64,000 nucleotides of DNA from Cyanodermella asteris (Eukaryota; Ascomycota; Lecanoromycetes; Ostropales; Stictidaceae): assembly GCA_900618795.1 (NCBI GenBank), contig UYJD01000007.1, forward strand, positions 239,008-303,007. Direction: 5' to 3'. The notes below the pieces were generated by a model, which saw nothing but the letters and a program-made list of their open reading frames with translations, was not told where the DNA came from and ran no database searches. A program made the translations under genes and the position numbers. Positions 1 through 9,793 of the stretch are shown here, in pieces; within the stretch, counting starts at the first letter, position 1; each line of letters opens with the position of its first letter.

Positions 1-258
1 GCAGACCCGTGGCGTGATGCCACGCCATTGTCGCAGGCCCTGTGGCCAAGGAAGAGCACCACTGAGGAGCCCATGTTCTTGATCGCCACCCAGGACTACG
101 GTGGAGTCCACCACTGGGATGAAAACGGCGTGTACGAGAACGTCACCACACCAACGTTCCCGCCTCCAGCGGTGCAGCAGGCGCAAAAGCTCGAGGCAGA
201 CTCTGTCAAGGCCTGGCTGAAGGAGTTTGCAGCGCAGGGCGGACAGGCGGAAATGTGA
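1..258 (+). CDS. 3' end of an unidentified protein-coding gene (5' end outside window)
   Basis: The frame is open from base 1 to a TGA at 256-258 and gives an 85-residue C-terminus (begins ADPWRDATPLSQ, ends AAQGGQAEM). The segment is Trp/Tyr-containing and looks like a folded domain (LIATQDYGGVHHW), followed by a short Pro-rich stretch and an amphipathic Ala/Lys/Glu helix. I do not recognise the family and assign no function. The first in-frame start-like codon (TTG at 28) is unlikely to be real; the reading frame simply continues upstream of the window. The downstream sequence is an ordinary 3' region. Confidence 0.6.
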   Translation, partial: ADPWRDATPLSQALWPRKSTTEEPMFLIATQDYGGVHHWDENGVYENVTTPTFPPPAVQQAQKLEADSVKAWLKEFAAQGGQAEM

Positions 259-465
259 GGTCGAAGGCCTATTCACACAGCACTCACGCACTCCGACAGC
301 TCCGAAGACTTCACACCTTCCCCCCAGCTCAGAAGCCAAAAATTGGCAAAAAGTGCATCAAAAAGCAAAAGAAAATGAATAACCAGCCAAAACTGAAGGT
401 TCGAATGGCAAAACTGTAATTAGAGTGCCTCCTTGCACTCCCAGAAACCTCTCAGCTGGCCCCTT

Positions 466-479
466 GGGGGGGGGGGGGG
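466..479 (+). repeat. G14 homopolymer run
   Basis: Fourteen consecutive G on the plus strand. Its length may be unreliable in sequencing, and it could stack as a G-rich structure. It lies just downstream of the tRNA-like stretch when that is read on the minus strand. Confidence 0.9.
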
Positions 480-544
480 CAACCTCCGACTGGGTTTTTT
501 CGGCCGGCTTGGGTAATTAGTGTAGTGCCGGATTGACGCCCCAA

Positions 545-645
545 CTGGGGCTCGAACCCGACACCCACCCCCTAGTGCACGGGCTTTGCCTTGGTCACAG
601 GTCTCTTCGTACCCGGGCTCTACGTCCACTTGACCAGCTCGCCAT
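545..645 (-). other. tRNA-like stretch with pol III A- and B-box matches (degenerate tRNA or SINE head?)
   Basis: Read on the minus strand, TGGCGAGCTGGTCAAGTGG resembles a tRNA D-arm/A box. About 75 nt further on, GGGTTCGAGCCC is a perfect T-loop/B-box core (GGTTCGANNCC) with a three-base-pair stem. The acceptor ends pair only in part (GACG with CGTC) and the T stem has mismatches, so I cannot fold a complete functional tRNA. It may be a tRNA pseudogene, the head of a tRNA-derived SINE, or an intron-containing class II tRNA that I fail to fold. Seen: the box motifs. Inferred: pol III origin. Confidence 0.35.
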
Positions 646-924
646 CGTCACCATCTGAATGAAAAACGCTCACGGCGAAATTGAATATGTACCTTCATTC
701 TGCTGATTCAGCGTTTCCGCATCAAACGTATCCACGTACTGGACCTTTGCAACACTTGATCATAGTTTGAGTTGGACGATGAAAGCCAGTAGCCCCTGGC
801 GTAGAGTGAACTTTCGCTCATTATAGTGACTGATACCGTACCGCATGAAAGTCAGATCTTCTCAGCGATATCAACGTCTTTGCAGCTTCGTGAGTCTTGT
901 GTTGTTCCCGCATCGCTCGACTCC

Positions 925-2319
925 TTACGAAAATGGACTCTTTGGGCTCATCGGAGACCACTTCTCCTTCCTCGGCGCCTCAAAGACATTCAGTCCTTCA
1001 GGAATATTCAGGCCTTCCCTTGCAATCAGCTCCTTTGTCTCCTTCGCGCTGGCCGTGCTCACCTTTCTGCTCATCCTGATCTCCTCTATCCCCTTGTCAA
1101 CCTGGTATGCTCCGCTGCCATCAGCTTCGTGTTCGTCGAGGCTGCTCGCGCGAATCTGCTTCTCCGTCGGTGCCCTGAGTGCATGTTCCAGGACGGGCTG
1201 ATTCCTAAGCCGTTCTAGGTTGAAGTCGAAATGCCATTCGCCGTGTTCTCCTTTGTCTTTCTTGACACTGTAGCCGGTCACGCGATACAGGCCGTCGTAG
1301 CGCACTCCAGCTCGGGGTTTGAGCCGGAAATCGCCCCTTTGTACGTCGATTGTTTGTGTTGCAGTTCGGAGCAGTCGTACTGGATCTTGTGTCCGCAGAT
1401 TTCGGAGCAGGTTTCGACGCAGTGGATCCGACGCGTCCGAACGGTATCGGCTTCTCCAGATCTGGCCTGTGGCAACTTCTTGGTCACCGGTGATGATCAG
1501 TGCATATGCGCCCTCATCGTCACCCGTGATCCCAGCCGCCGAATCGATGATGCCGTCGGCCTTCGCGGCCAGTGGCCTCGTCCACCAATCTCCGACCTTG
1601 AATCTCAAATGCCCACATTGCATGGGATCCGGTGGCAACTGGGGTTTGTGAGCTCGAACGCCGACCAAACTCCGACTTCTGACGAGCTGTCGCGGTGCAA
1701 AATCAGGCTGCTGCATTCGATGATGGCTACTACCAGACTCGGGTGTGCGACTCAACGCCGCCACTGGCGCCGGCAGATCCAATATCTGATGCAATTTCCT
1801 CAAACTCCTCATCCCAGCACCGTTGACGCTACCGAGACTAGCGGGCCGTTTTAGATCAAAACCCCGTCCTTCAGCCCTGTCCAGCTGATCGGAATGACGC
1901 TTCGGGCTGTTCCTCCCACCCGCAAAGCTCTTCCCGTACTTGATCCCCCAAGTGCGCTGGAGCAGTTTCGCCTTCCCTCGCACGGCAAACGGCCACTTGC
2001 TCCCTCGAGCAGTGATCTGAGCAAGTGCATCTGGGATGCGTCTCGCGCGCGCGTCGTTTGGGCCGATGGGCGCGGCGACGAGTTGTGAGAGGGCGGCTAC
2101 CAGCTGAGAATAGGCTTCGGTCGGTAGCATCTGACCGCCACCGAGTTCGAGCATTTCGCTGAGCATGTTGAAGATGGAGGATGTCTGGCTCAGGAGCTCG
2201 AGGGTGTCGATGTTCGTCGCGCGATGTACTCCAGGGGACGGAGGGTCGGGAATGGGTGGCTGGAATCGGGGAACGAGCGATTCTGGGCTGAGATCGAGGT
2301 GGAGGTGAGGCTGAGACAT
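925..2319 (-). CDS. SRA-YDG domain protein
   Basis: Single-exon gene of 464 aa from the ATG at 2319. The frame stays open 46 codons further upstream, but that leader lacks protein character. The N-terminal 230 residues are low-complexity and basic. Residues about 235-385 form an SRA-YDG domain: KVGDWW start, ADGIIDSAAGI, EGAYALIITG, then RYDGLYRVTGY with the namesake YDG at about 341-343, ending near FDFNLERL. In plants and animals SRA domains bind methylated or hemimethylated DNA by base flipping; fungal proteins often carry SRA without the RING or SET partner, as here, where no RING, PHD or SET is seen. The C-terminal 80 residues are charged with Ser-Pro motifs. Tandem with GTR2 on the same strand, 320 bp apart. 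Domain call firm; DNA-methyl binding is inferred from the family only. Confidence 0.85.
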   Translation of the reverse strand: MSQPHLHLDLSPESLVPRFQPPIPDPPSPGVHRATNIDTLELLSQTSSIFNMLSEMLELGGGQMLPTEAYSQLVAALSQLVAAPIGPNDARARRIPDALAQITARGSKWPFAVRGKAKLLQRTWGIKYGKSFAGGRNSPKRHSDQLDRAEGRGFDLKRPASLGSVNGAGMRSLRKLHQILDLPAPVAALSRTPESGSSHHRMQQPDFAPRQLVRSRSLVGVRAHKPQLPPDPMQCGHLRFKVGDWWTRPLAAKADGIIDSAAGITGDDEGAYALIITGDQEVATGQIWRSRYRSDASDPLRRNLLRNLRTQDPVRLLRTATQTIDVQRGDFRLKPRAGVRYDGLYRVTGYSVKKDKGEHGEWHFDFNLERLRNQPVLEHALRAPTEKQIRASSLDEHEADGSGAYQVDKGIEEIRMSRKVSTASAKETKELIAREGLNIPEGLNVFEAPRKEKWSPMSPKSPFS

Positions 2320-2638
2320 GATTGATACTTGAACTGGCGTCCAGAGTAAGGTGAAGCGACGTGAACACGGAAACAATAGAAGGAATGTGTGGGTGGCGAA
2401 AAGAACGGACGCCAATTGCCCGTGATGTCTGGGGCATTGAAAGAGGTGGGCATTCATGGTATGAAGGGATCAGACGAGATGCCTTGTTCTCCTCGCGACA
2501 CTCTGAGACTCAGGAAGGCGCGACCAAGAGAGGCAAGCGAGTGTGATGACCCGGCCTGCGAAGGCGTCGCAGTGAACAAAGGAGAATTACCTGGTGCCAT
2601 TGTCTACATGTTCGTGGTCATTCCTTTCATTACGTTCG

Positions 2639-4392
2639 TTATGTGATAGCAAGGACCTGGGCCAGGGCATCCTGAAAGACTTGCGCATTATAATCCACCA
2701 AAGCCTTCTCCTCTGCAAAGCGTGGCTCTTTCGAAAATCCAATAAGGGCCAAAAACCTATCGATGTTAGTACAGCTGTATACTAAACGGGGGGGAAACGC
2801 ACTTATTCATCTCTTTCAAGTACAGGCAGCAGCCTCTTGCACCGCCGATGAACGAACCTGCGCTTCCTTCCTCCGGAGGCTGATTTGTTTCTCCATTGGT
2901 CAACAAACCTTGCTCGCCATTCTGAGGCGGTCTCTCCCACCCGTATATTTCAGACAAGTCAACGATCGTATCGATGTAGTCCGCACACAGTGAATAGGCA
3001 GCCATGTCGACCGGGCTTGTGTCACTTGCGATGTAAAGCTTGCTGAAGACATCGAAAAGGTAAAGCTTCTGCATCTTGCAGCTGGCAGCCAACGTGTTCA
3101 GCATGGTCTCGAACGTCCCGAGCTGTGGGATTAGAACCTGAACGACCTTGCTTAGTGCATCAAAGATGCTATCGTCGTACACGCTGGTAGAGTAGAAGGT
3201 GATTGGAGGGTTCTCTAACCCAGCGTCGTTGAGATCGTCCATGATTCGTTCCGAGACGTCTCTCACGGTCTCTTCGCGGCAATCGCTTGACAGCGAGTCG
3301 ACTTTATGGATGAAGACGTTGTATCGAATGTCAGGATATGTTTGCTGCAGTTGCACGATCGTCTCAACTAGCCTGCCGACCGATTCGACGTAGTCGTCCT
3401 GAGCATCCAGGACCCACACCATTGCGCCGGCATCGTCAAATATGCTGTATGTGTCGAAGTTGACCTCCAGATAGTCTATTTGGCCTGGAAGATCCCAGAG
3501 GTCGAAGGTCCGATACGTGCTGTCTAATTAGCATCGGCGAGGCTCACAACCCAAGTAGAGTATACCTTAATTTGTGCTTCTTGATCACTACCGTAGCCGG
3601 GATGAATACAGTCTCCGTAGGAGGTAGCTTGTAAAGTACAACATTGATGATCGAAGATTTGCCGCTTCTACCCTGTAGTTAGCACATGCGATGAGTCGTC
3701 CACGTCGTCCCCCCCAACCACCACGTACCTCTTCAGCCCCATAACAACCAGCTTGGTCTTGACTGGAGGATGCCCAGTCGTCAGCGAGCTTGCTGCAGAG
3801 GGCGGTGCCACATCCTGGCCAGCACCCTGTAGCAATATAGTCAGCATCTGTCTAACCTATCATGCCAGCTGCAGCAATGCAAGCATAGGCAAAAAACACC
3901 CCCAAGGCTGACAGCGGGTCGGTCTTTCGAGTGCCAAATCCACCTCAAGTTGAGATCGAAAGGATTTCCTTGTGTCGCTCAATCGCATTCGCGGTCCAAC
4001 AGTAGAGGTCCTTGGGCTTGTGTGACAGTCGTGAGACAAGGAACGACGAACGGCTGCACTGCCAGGAAGTACTACCAGGGCGTACACGGAATCGTGCAGG
4101 GCACAACATGGCCCGATAAGCAACGCTGGCTCCACTTTCCGGAAAACAAGTGAGACGCATCGATCGCACTATCGTCGTTTGCAATGCTTTGTGTCACGAG
4201 GAAGCGCAGGGGTTCTGGCGTTCCACTGCTAGCCGGCCCGGTTCGGAATTGGCTGAGATCTGAGTCGTGCTCGTTGCCCACCGATAGAAGTACTCGATAA
4301 CCTATAAAGCATACATGCATTCTGAATGTAGAAGGCACCGAAATTCAAATAGTAAGTGGTCGACTTACTAGCTGCGAACCGTTGGTCGTCAT
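2639..4392 (-). CDS. GTR2: Gtr2/RagC-type small GTPase
   Basis: Rag-family GTPase; in yeast Gtr1-Gtr2 on the vacuole signals amino-acid status to TORC1. Five exons read from splice signals: 4392-4369, 3826-3729, 3667-3566, 3519-2803 and 2756-2639, giving about 352 aa. The G1 P-loop GLKRSGKSS is formed across the second intron; G3 is DLWDLPGQ; HKVDSLS is the G4-like element. The last two thirds form the Rag-specific C-terminal (roadblock-like) domain, and the end LYLKEMNKFLALIGF is restored by splicing out a short last intron that contains a G7 run. The first exon (8 codons) and its 542-nt intron are the least certain part; phase and donor/acceptor fit, but translation could start elsewhere. 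The gene lies between the SRA-YDG gene and cnxABC on the same strand. Confidence 0.88.
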
Positions 4393-4821
4393 TGTTTCGT
4401 GAGGTCTCAGGCTGATGTTCGATGCGGATCGTCACGGGATGGTGCGAAATACCATGGCACAGACGTGAATGCTCAAGATCTTTTAGCCCTGTCGCAACTT
4501 CGGCTTTCAATGACACAGACTGGTCAGTCTCCCTAGCGTGTTCCTGGCCACTACTTCTGACTAGCTGCCTTGCGACCCTTTTCAGGTTAAAACCACAGAT
4601 TCGCCAGCACAGCCGTCGAAAGCGGGATTGCGGAGGTGTTCAGGTCACGTGAATCGACAACGGACAAGTAGCATTGCGAAACCAACACAAGACTCTGCTC
4701 CTGCGACATCTAAATGGTCCGTTCTAATGGACCTGGGTCGACGCCTTCGCGGCGGAAAGGTATCCTAAAATTACATCTATTACAGCAAGCCATGACTCAT
4801 TTGCACTCGCACCAAAAACCA

Positions 4822-7725
4822 TCATGAACCATCTTTCTTCCAGTTTGCATCCATGTAGGATCCCGATCTTCCCCCCTCCTTATAAACAACTCCGGCGGTC
4901 ATAATCTTTATGTCTTTGTCCAAAGCCTTGCACATGTCGACTACCGTCAGTGCACCAGCCATGACGCCTGACAATGCCTCCATTTCAACACCCGTTCTAC
5001 CCTCGCAACGAACACTGACAACAATCCTGACCGCACCCTTGGGAGGACGGGGCTCGGTCAAGAAGTGGCGTGTCGCCCGCCAGTTGATAGCTGCATTTCC
5101 ATCAAGATGCGGTGGCGCCACAAACTTGGGCGTGGGACCTTGATCCATTCTTGTTGTGTCCACGGCTTCGAGTTCGACCTCGATGTTTGTTATTTGTAAC
5201 CCGGGATGGCACAAGGGTATTATGTCGGCCGTTCTCTTCGCTCCCATTATTGCAGCGATCCGGGCAACGCCCAGGACATCTCCTTTGGAAACAGAGTGGG
5301 ACCTGATTGCCTTCAGAACCCCGGCATTACTGAATTGGACCGTGCCGCAGGCAACAGCTAATCGCGAGGCCACCGGTTTTTCGGCGACAGAGACCATGTG
5401 CACTGTCGACGCAGTAGTGAGATGAGGCAGATCGCTGGCAGACTCGGGCCTGTTGGCCAACCGACGGCTTCTGGCCGAAGCAGGAATTTTGGTCTGCTGG
5501 TGGCTTGCTGGATTGGAACTGCTTTCGGGTCGATGCTTGTCGGCTGATCGGGAATATGATTGGCCAAGAGTTACAGGCGATTCGTCGTGACGATGGAGCA
5601 TTGTTTTATCTGAGCCTTGGATCTGATCAGAGGAATCGTTACCCACGTGGTATCGGACGACGTTGTTCTCGGACAAGTCTGGAGATCGGGCCATAGCTTC
5701 AGACGAAGATCGAAAGCCGTTATCGAGGATCATCTCTGCCACGTCTTCCCGATTGATTTGTCGGCCTTCCAGAAGGTCCTTCTTGAACTTTTCCGAGGAC
5801 AGCGCGATGAGTTTTCGGATACCATCATTATTCTCGAAAAACGACTTCCACAATATTTTTGCGTTCTTCTCATCCTTGCGCTGACCATTGAACAAGGTGA
5901 AAAACCTCACGAGAGTATCCGACGCGTCTCTATCAAGCAATCTCACTAGACGAGCGAGACCGGCAGGCTTCGTCAAGAGTTCTCGTAAACTTTGATCCAT
6001 AGCTTCCTGGTCAGAGTCATCGCGCGACTCGTCAGACACATTCAGCGCCGACTTCTCCAAGCTTTCCTCACCCGATCCATCCTGTTGCGCAACATGACTC
6101 GATCGTGTGTATTGTCTTGCATGTCTGGCACATGTTGTGGCGAATGGCAGGCTTGGATAAGTCAAGTGGATGGAGGTGCGCCGACCAAGTGATAGAGGCT
6201 GACAACTGCGGCTGCCCGAGTCCGGATGCTGTAAAGCTGATTGGAAAGAACTCTGCAATTGATCTAGCCCATGTTCATCAGCCGCATTCCTCACAGGCAA
6301 GCCAAGAGTACCGAACAGTATCACAATTGTGATGAGGCTGCGCGCAGCCCAGATTTCATTGTACAGATACTCGAATAGAGCCTACCCACCAATCAAGATC
6401 ATCGGTCGGTTCGGCATCGCCGACAGATTTTCCATTCCAGCATGTCGAGCCTTTTTGCGACCAACCGCTTGACCAATGACATCGAGCAGTCGCTGCTGGT
6501 GTCTATAATCCTTGAGTACTGCAGGAATGTCATGAGGGCCGACACGATCACTATGCTCGATCTCTCGCATAGCCGCAAAAGCTGCCTCATCTACGGGAAG
6601 ACCACCGGTGTCCTCGCGCAGCAGGTCACGAAGGCTGACCTCCGAATTGCCAAACAAGCAGACTTTGAGATTGCCGTCGCTTGTAATCCTCAGCCTATTG
6701 CACGTTCCGCAGAAGTTCTCTGTCATGCTGGTAATGAAGCCTATTTTACCTGTGAATCCAGGTATCTGCCAAGTCTTGCTAGTCTCGCCTCCCTTGTCCT
6801 GCAACCGGTGCACATTCGGGTATTTGCTCTTGATCATCTCGAGCATCTCGTTGTAGCTGAACATCTTATTTCTCTCCCATTTGTTTCCGTCGAAAGGCAT
6901 GTATTCAATGAAACGAACCTCAATATCCTTTTCCCTGCCCATCTCGACGAAGTCTAGGATTTCTCGGTCATTGACTCCTCGCGTGACAACGCAGTTGATT
7001 TTCAGCTTGATACCTGCACCCAACTTGTTTAGTTCTTGGATCCTGTCCATGCTCTTGATCACGGCTTCAAATCCCTTCCGCCGGGTGATAATCTGGAACA
7101 GGTGGGGATCCAAAGTGTCCAAGCTAAGGTTTACGCCTGTCAGGCCAGCCTCTGCCATCGCATCGAGCTTTCTCCAGAGTGCAACGCCATTCGTTGTCAG
7201 AGCCAGCTCCTTCAGGCCTTTGCTCCTGAGGTCACCGATTCTTGACATCAGCGAGAGGATGTCTTTGCGAATAGTAGGCTCGCCTCCGGTCAACCGGATC
7301 TTGTTGACCCCTTGTGCCACAAAGAGCTCTGACAGGAGTAGGATCTCGGGCGTGGTCAGGTTGTCGTTCTCTGGCGACAGCGGCACGCCAGCCTCTGGCA
7401 TACAATAAGTGCATCGCAGATTACAGCGTTCGGTGATTGAAATGCGAAGGTAGTTATGCTGACGATTGAAGGAGTCTGTAAGGAACGACGAGAATGGAGC
7501 TACTTTGCGAAGGCGCTCAAAGCGAGAGTTGCCCAATGAGTCTGGGGATCGGACTTCTGTCGCCGCCGGGGAAACCTGCGGCGTCTGGTTTATTGGCGCC
7601 GCAGTTGTTGTGAGACCTTTGGGCTTGAGCCCATGGTGAACTGGCTGGATCACAGTGAACCGGCCGTTCTTGCTTGCCGCCGATGGCAGATGATGAGACC
7701 GAGGAAAGGAGTTAGATGGCCTCAT
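4822..7725 (-). CDS. cnxABC: fused MoaA-MoaC protein, molybdenum cofactor biosynthesis step 1 (cnxABC)
   Basis: Converts GTP to cyclic pyranopterin monophosphate. Two exons, 7725-6386 and 6289-4822, about 935 aa. I chose the ATG at 7725 (MRPSNSFPRSHH, basic and Ser-rich, mitochondrial-type leader); the frame is open to 7968. The MoaA half has radical-SAM CNLRCTYC (Cys about 101, 105, 108), the GGEPT motif, and the second Fe-S cluster segment FCGTCNRLR with a later Cys. The MoaC half has ADIIPLCHPG and GVEMEALSGVMAGALT. The linker of about 300 residues includes a charged helical part. The junction intron 6385-6290 (donor GTAGGC) follows RPMILIGG; if it is retained, the next codon is TAG. The A. 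nidulans orthologue is also a fusion. Shares a 345-bp divergent promoter region with RPS25. Confidence 0.92.
6290..6385 (-). other. MoaA/MoaC junction intron of cnxABC
   Basis: 96-nt intron between the two enzyme halves. It is the only donor/acceptor pair I found that joins both frames: exon 1 ends ATT GGT GG and exon 2 continues G AAT GCG. Unspliced mRNA reads ATT GGT GGG TAG, so retention gives a MoaA protein ending in Gly-Gly, the mature C-terminus of MoaA proteins. Confidence 0.75.
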
Positions 7726-8070
7726 GGCAGTAAATCGAACTAATGACGAAGCGCACACATTATCGCTCAAAAGCCATGAAAGTACAAGGCGTGTGAAGAA
7801 ACCTTCACTCAGGTCCCCACACTGCGAAGTGGCACTGAGCACCACAATTTGATGGTCAGTCAGCAAGGATTCGCCCCACGAGTCGGGATGCGCATCACAT
7901 TCGGAGCTCAACGCCGCCGGTACAATAGCCGGACCGAGAGAACTTCTTAGGGCAGCTGAGTAAGGCAAAGCTTGGTCTTGGCAGTGAGCCGTCCCACACT
8001 TGTTTCGAGAGGAGGCGATTTCGACGTCGAGAGCAGTTACGGTTCCCCATCAAATTCAATACTAGTAGCC
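7726..8070. promoter_or_regulatory. shared intergenic promoter region of cnxABC (-) and RPS25 (+)
   Basis: 345 bp between the two divergent start codons. No TATA box is obvious. One GATA core (TTATC on plus) lies near 7760, close to the cnxABC start; AreA regulation is possible but not shown. Part of this stretch is open in the cnxABC frame, so the cnxABC leader may be longer than called. Confidence 0.5.
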
Positions 8071-8628
8071 ATGGTATGTTCTACCTGCATCGTAGACTCG
8101 ACGCGAAACTGACTTGGACGCCAGGCCCCCGCAACAGGTGGCAAGAAGCAGAAGAAGAAGTGGTCCAAGGGCAAGGGTACGTTGGCGCTCAAATCCTCGA
8201 TCTCGATACATTGTCAGCGATTGCAAGCCCCGGGGAGGGTTCGGATCACCATCGAAACTCGGAGACCTCGACCTAGCGGACATCGACAGCGTATCGGAAT
8301 TGAATGGAGGTCATAAACTAACACGAGACAACAGTCAAGGACAAGGCCAACCACGCCGTCTTGCTCGACAAATCCACTTCGGACAAGCTCAACAAGGATG
8401 TCCAGGCTTACCGCCTGATCACCGTCGCAGTTCTGGTCGATCGTCTTAAGATCAACGGCTCCCTGGCCCGAAAGGCCCTCAACGACCTTGAGGAGCGAGG
8501 CGTCATCAAGAAGGTGGTCGGACACAGCAAGATGCAGATCTACAGTGAGTCGGCAGCGACCCCGGAAGCTCTCGGCAACGTGTACTGACGATACGACAGC
8601 TCGATCAGTCGGCGGAGAAGACGAGTAG
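8071..8628 (+). CDS. RPS25: 40S ribosomal protein S25
   Basis: Small-subunit ribosomal protein of 97 aa. Four exons: 8071-8073 (the ATG alone), 8125-8176, 8335-8544 and 8600-8628. The product starts MAPATGGKKQKKKWSKGK, continues VKDKANHAVLLDKSTSDKL and has the winged-helix core RLKINGSLARKALNDLEERG, ending TRSVGGEDE. Length and the basic N-terminus match the eS25 family. The first exon is only the start codon, followed directly by a GTATGT donor, a layout known from other fungal ribosomal protein genes. All phases join without a stop. Divergent from cnxABC. Confidence 0.95.
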
Positions 8629-9475
8629 ATGATCGTTTGCGGGACAAAGTTTGCATGATTTGCGGTGTTGGGGTTTGGTTCTTTGCCTGGTGGCTTTGTA
8701 ATGGCCAAGGCCGCGTTCACGGGTACCCACGAGGAACTGGGACATGATGACAGAAACGTATTGAATCCCTTCAGCCATCCAAACAGAGTATTACACCGTG
8801 ATCTTTCTTGTCCGGCGCGCGGCTCACTTGGGCGAAATGCATCGTCCAAGACCCCTTCGTTCTGACGACATCCATATGACGATTTGCCATCCGGCCCAGG
8901 TTTGTGGAGATTGTCTACACATCCATATATTGCTCCAGCCATGGAGATGATGGGCCTTTCGTGCAATTCCAGGCAAGGGCGCCTTGGGTGAATGCTCATG
9001 TCCAGGAGAACAGGTTGCAAAGGCCACGCTCGCAGATATCATTTTCTGTGCGTTTGTTATGCGAGCATCTGACTGCCTTGGTGCACATGTGCTCGCTTCT
9101 TCGGACTTGTCTGTTCAGATGGCCCATGATTCTGGAGCATGTGATGCCCCAAACGTGGTATGCGCGTTGGCCTTCGCGAGTGGCATGAGAAGGTGCTTCG
9201 GATTCGCGTATTTTCAACATAGGCGAAGATTCGGGCCTTTACTCGGACAATGCCCATATGAAAACGAAAGTCATCAAGATGATTGAGCAGATTTCAATTG
9301 CTCGGCTAAACCTCGATCTTCTCGGTGTTTCACCGCATTGCTTATCGTACAATCATCCGGTCACAGCTGCAGACCTCCCCAGCCTTGCATTTCCCGCCTC
9401 ATGTTCCGAACAATCATAATTCATGCAATTTGTCATTGTGGGGCGCACGAGCCCGACTATTACCCATCGACTTCT
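8629..9475. other. intergenic, no supported gene
   Basis: 3' region of RPS25, facing the convergent small secreted protein gene. Short open frames occur on both strands, none with domain character or plausible splicing. Confidence 0.6.
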
Positions 9476-9793
9476 TCACAACACCATGGCGGCTGCGAAT
9501 GCTACCGCCGCCACACCTGCGCCAGCAACGCCGCCAGCGCCCATAGGTTGACCAGCGTGGCCGGCCCCGTTGGTGACGTTGATGATCTTGCTTATTCCAT
9601 TGATGATCTGGGTGGATTGCCTGCCCGACAGGCCACTTGATTTGGCGCGCGCTTCGAGGAAGTTTGCTAGGGCTTCAGGGTCTCGGGCATCAAGCTCGGG
9701 AGCTGCTGTGATGGCGGGATCGGCTGGAGTGGCCACGACCGATGTGCTTGTGAGGAGGAGGATGGTGGAGACGACGCTGAGGGAGAATTGCAT
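9476..9793 (-). CDS. small secreted protein, probably GPI-anchored
   Basis: Single exon, 105 aa. The first about 21 residues (MQFSLSVVSTILLLTSTSVV) are a clear signal peptide ending near VVATP. The middle is acidic and polar with one N-glycosylation site (NVT). The C-terminus is Gly/Ala-rich and ends in a hydrophobic tail (GVAAVAFAAAMVL) preceded by small residues, as expected for a GPI-attachment signal. No cysteines in the mature part and no known domain. Likely a cell-wall or plasma-membrane surface protein. I recognise no named family. The ATG used is the only one that yields the signal peptide. Confidence 0.7.
   Translation of the reverse strand: MQFSLSVVSTILLLTSTSVVATPADPAITAAPELDARDPEALANFLEARAKSSGLSGRQSTQIINGISKIINVTNGAGHAGQPMGAGGVAGAGVAAVAFAAAMVL

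Noticed and set aside
1231-1854. 207-codon plus-strand frame
   Set aside because: Antisense to the SRA-YDG coding sequence, no ATG with context, no domain.
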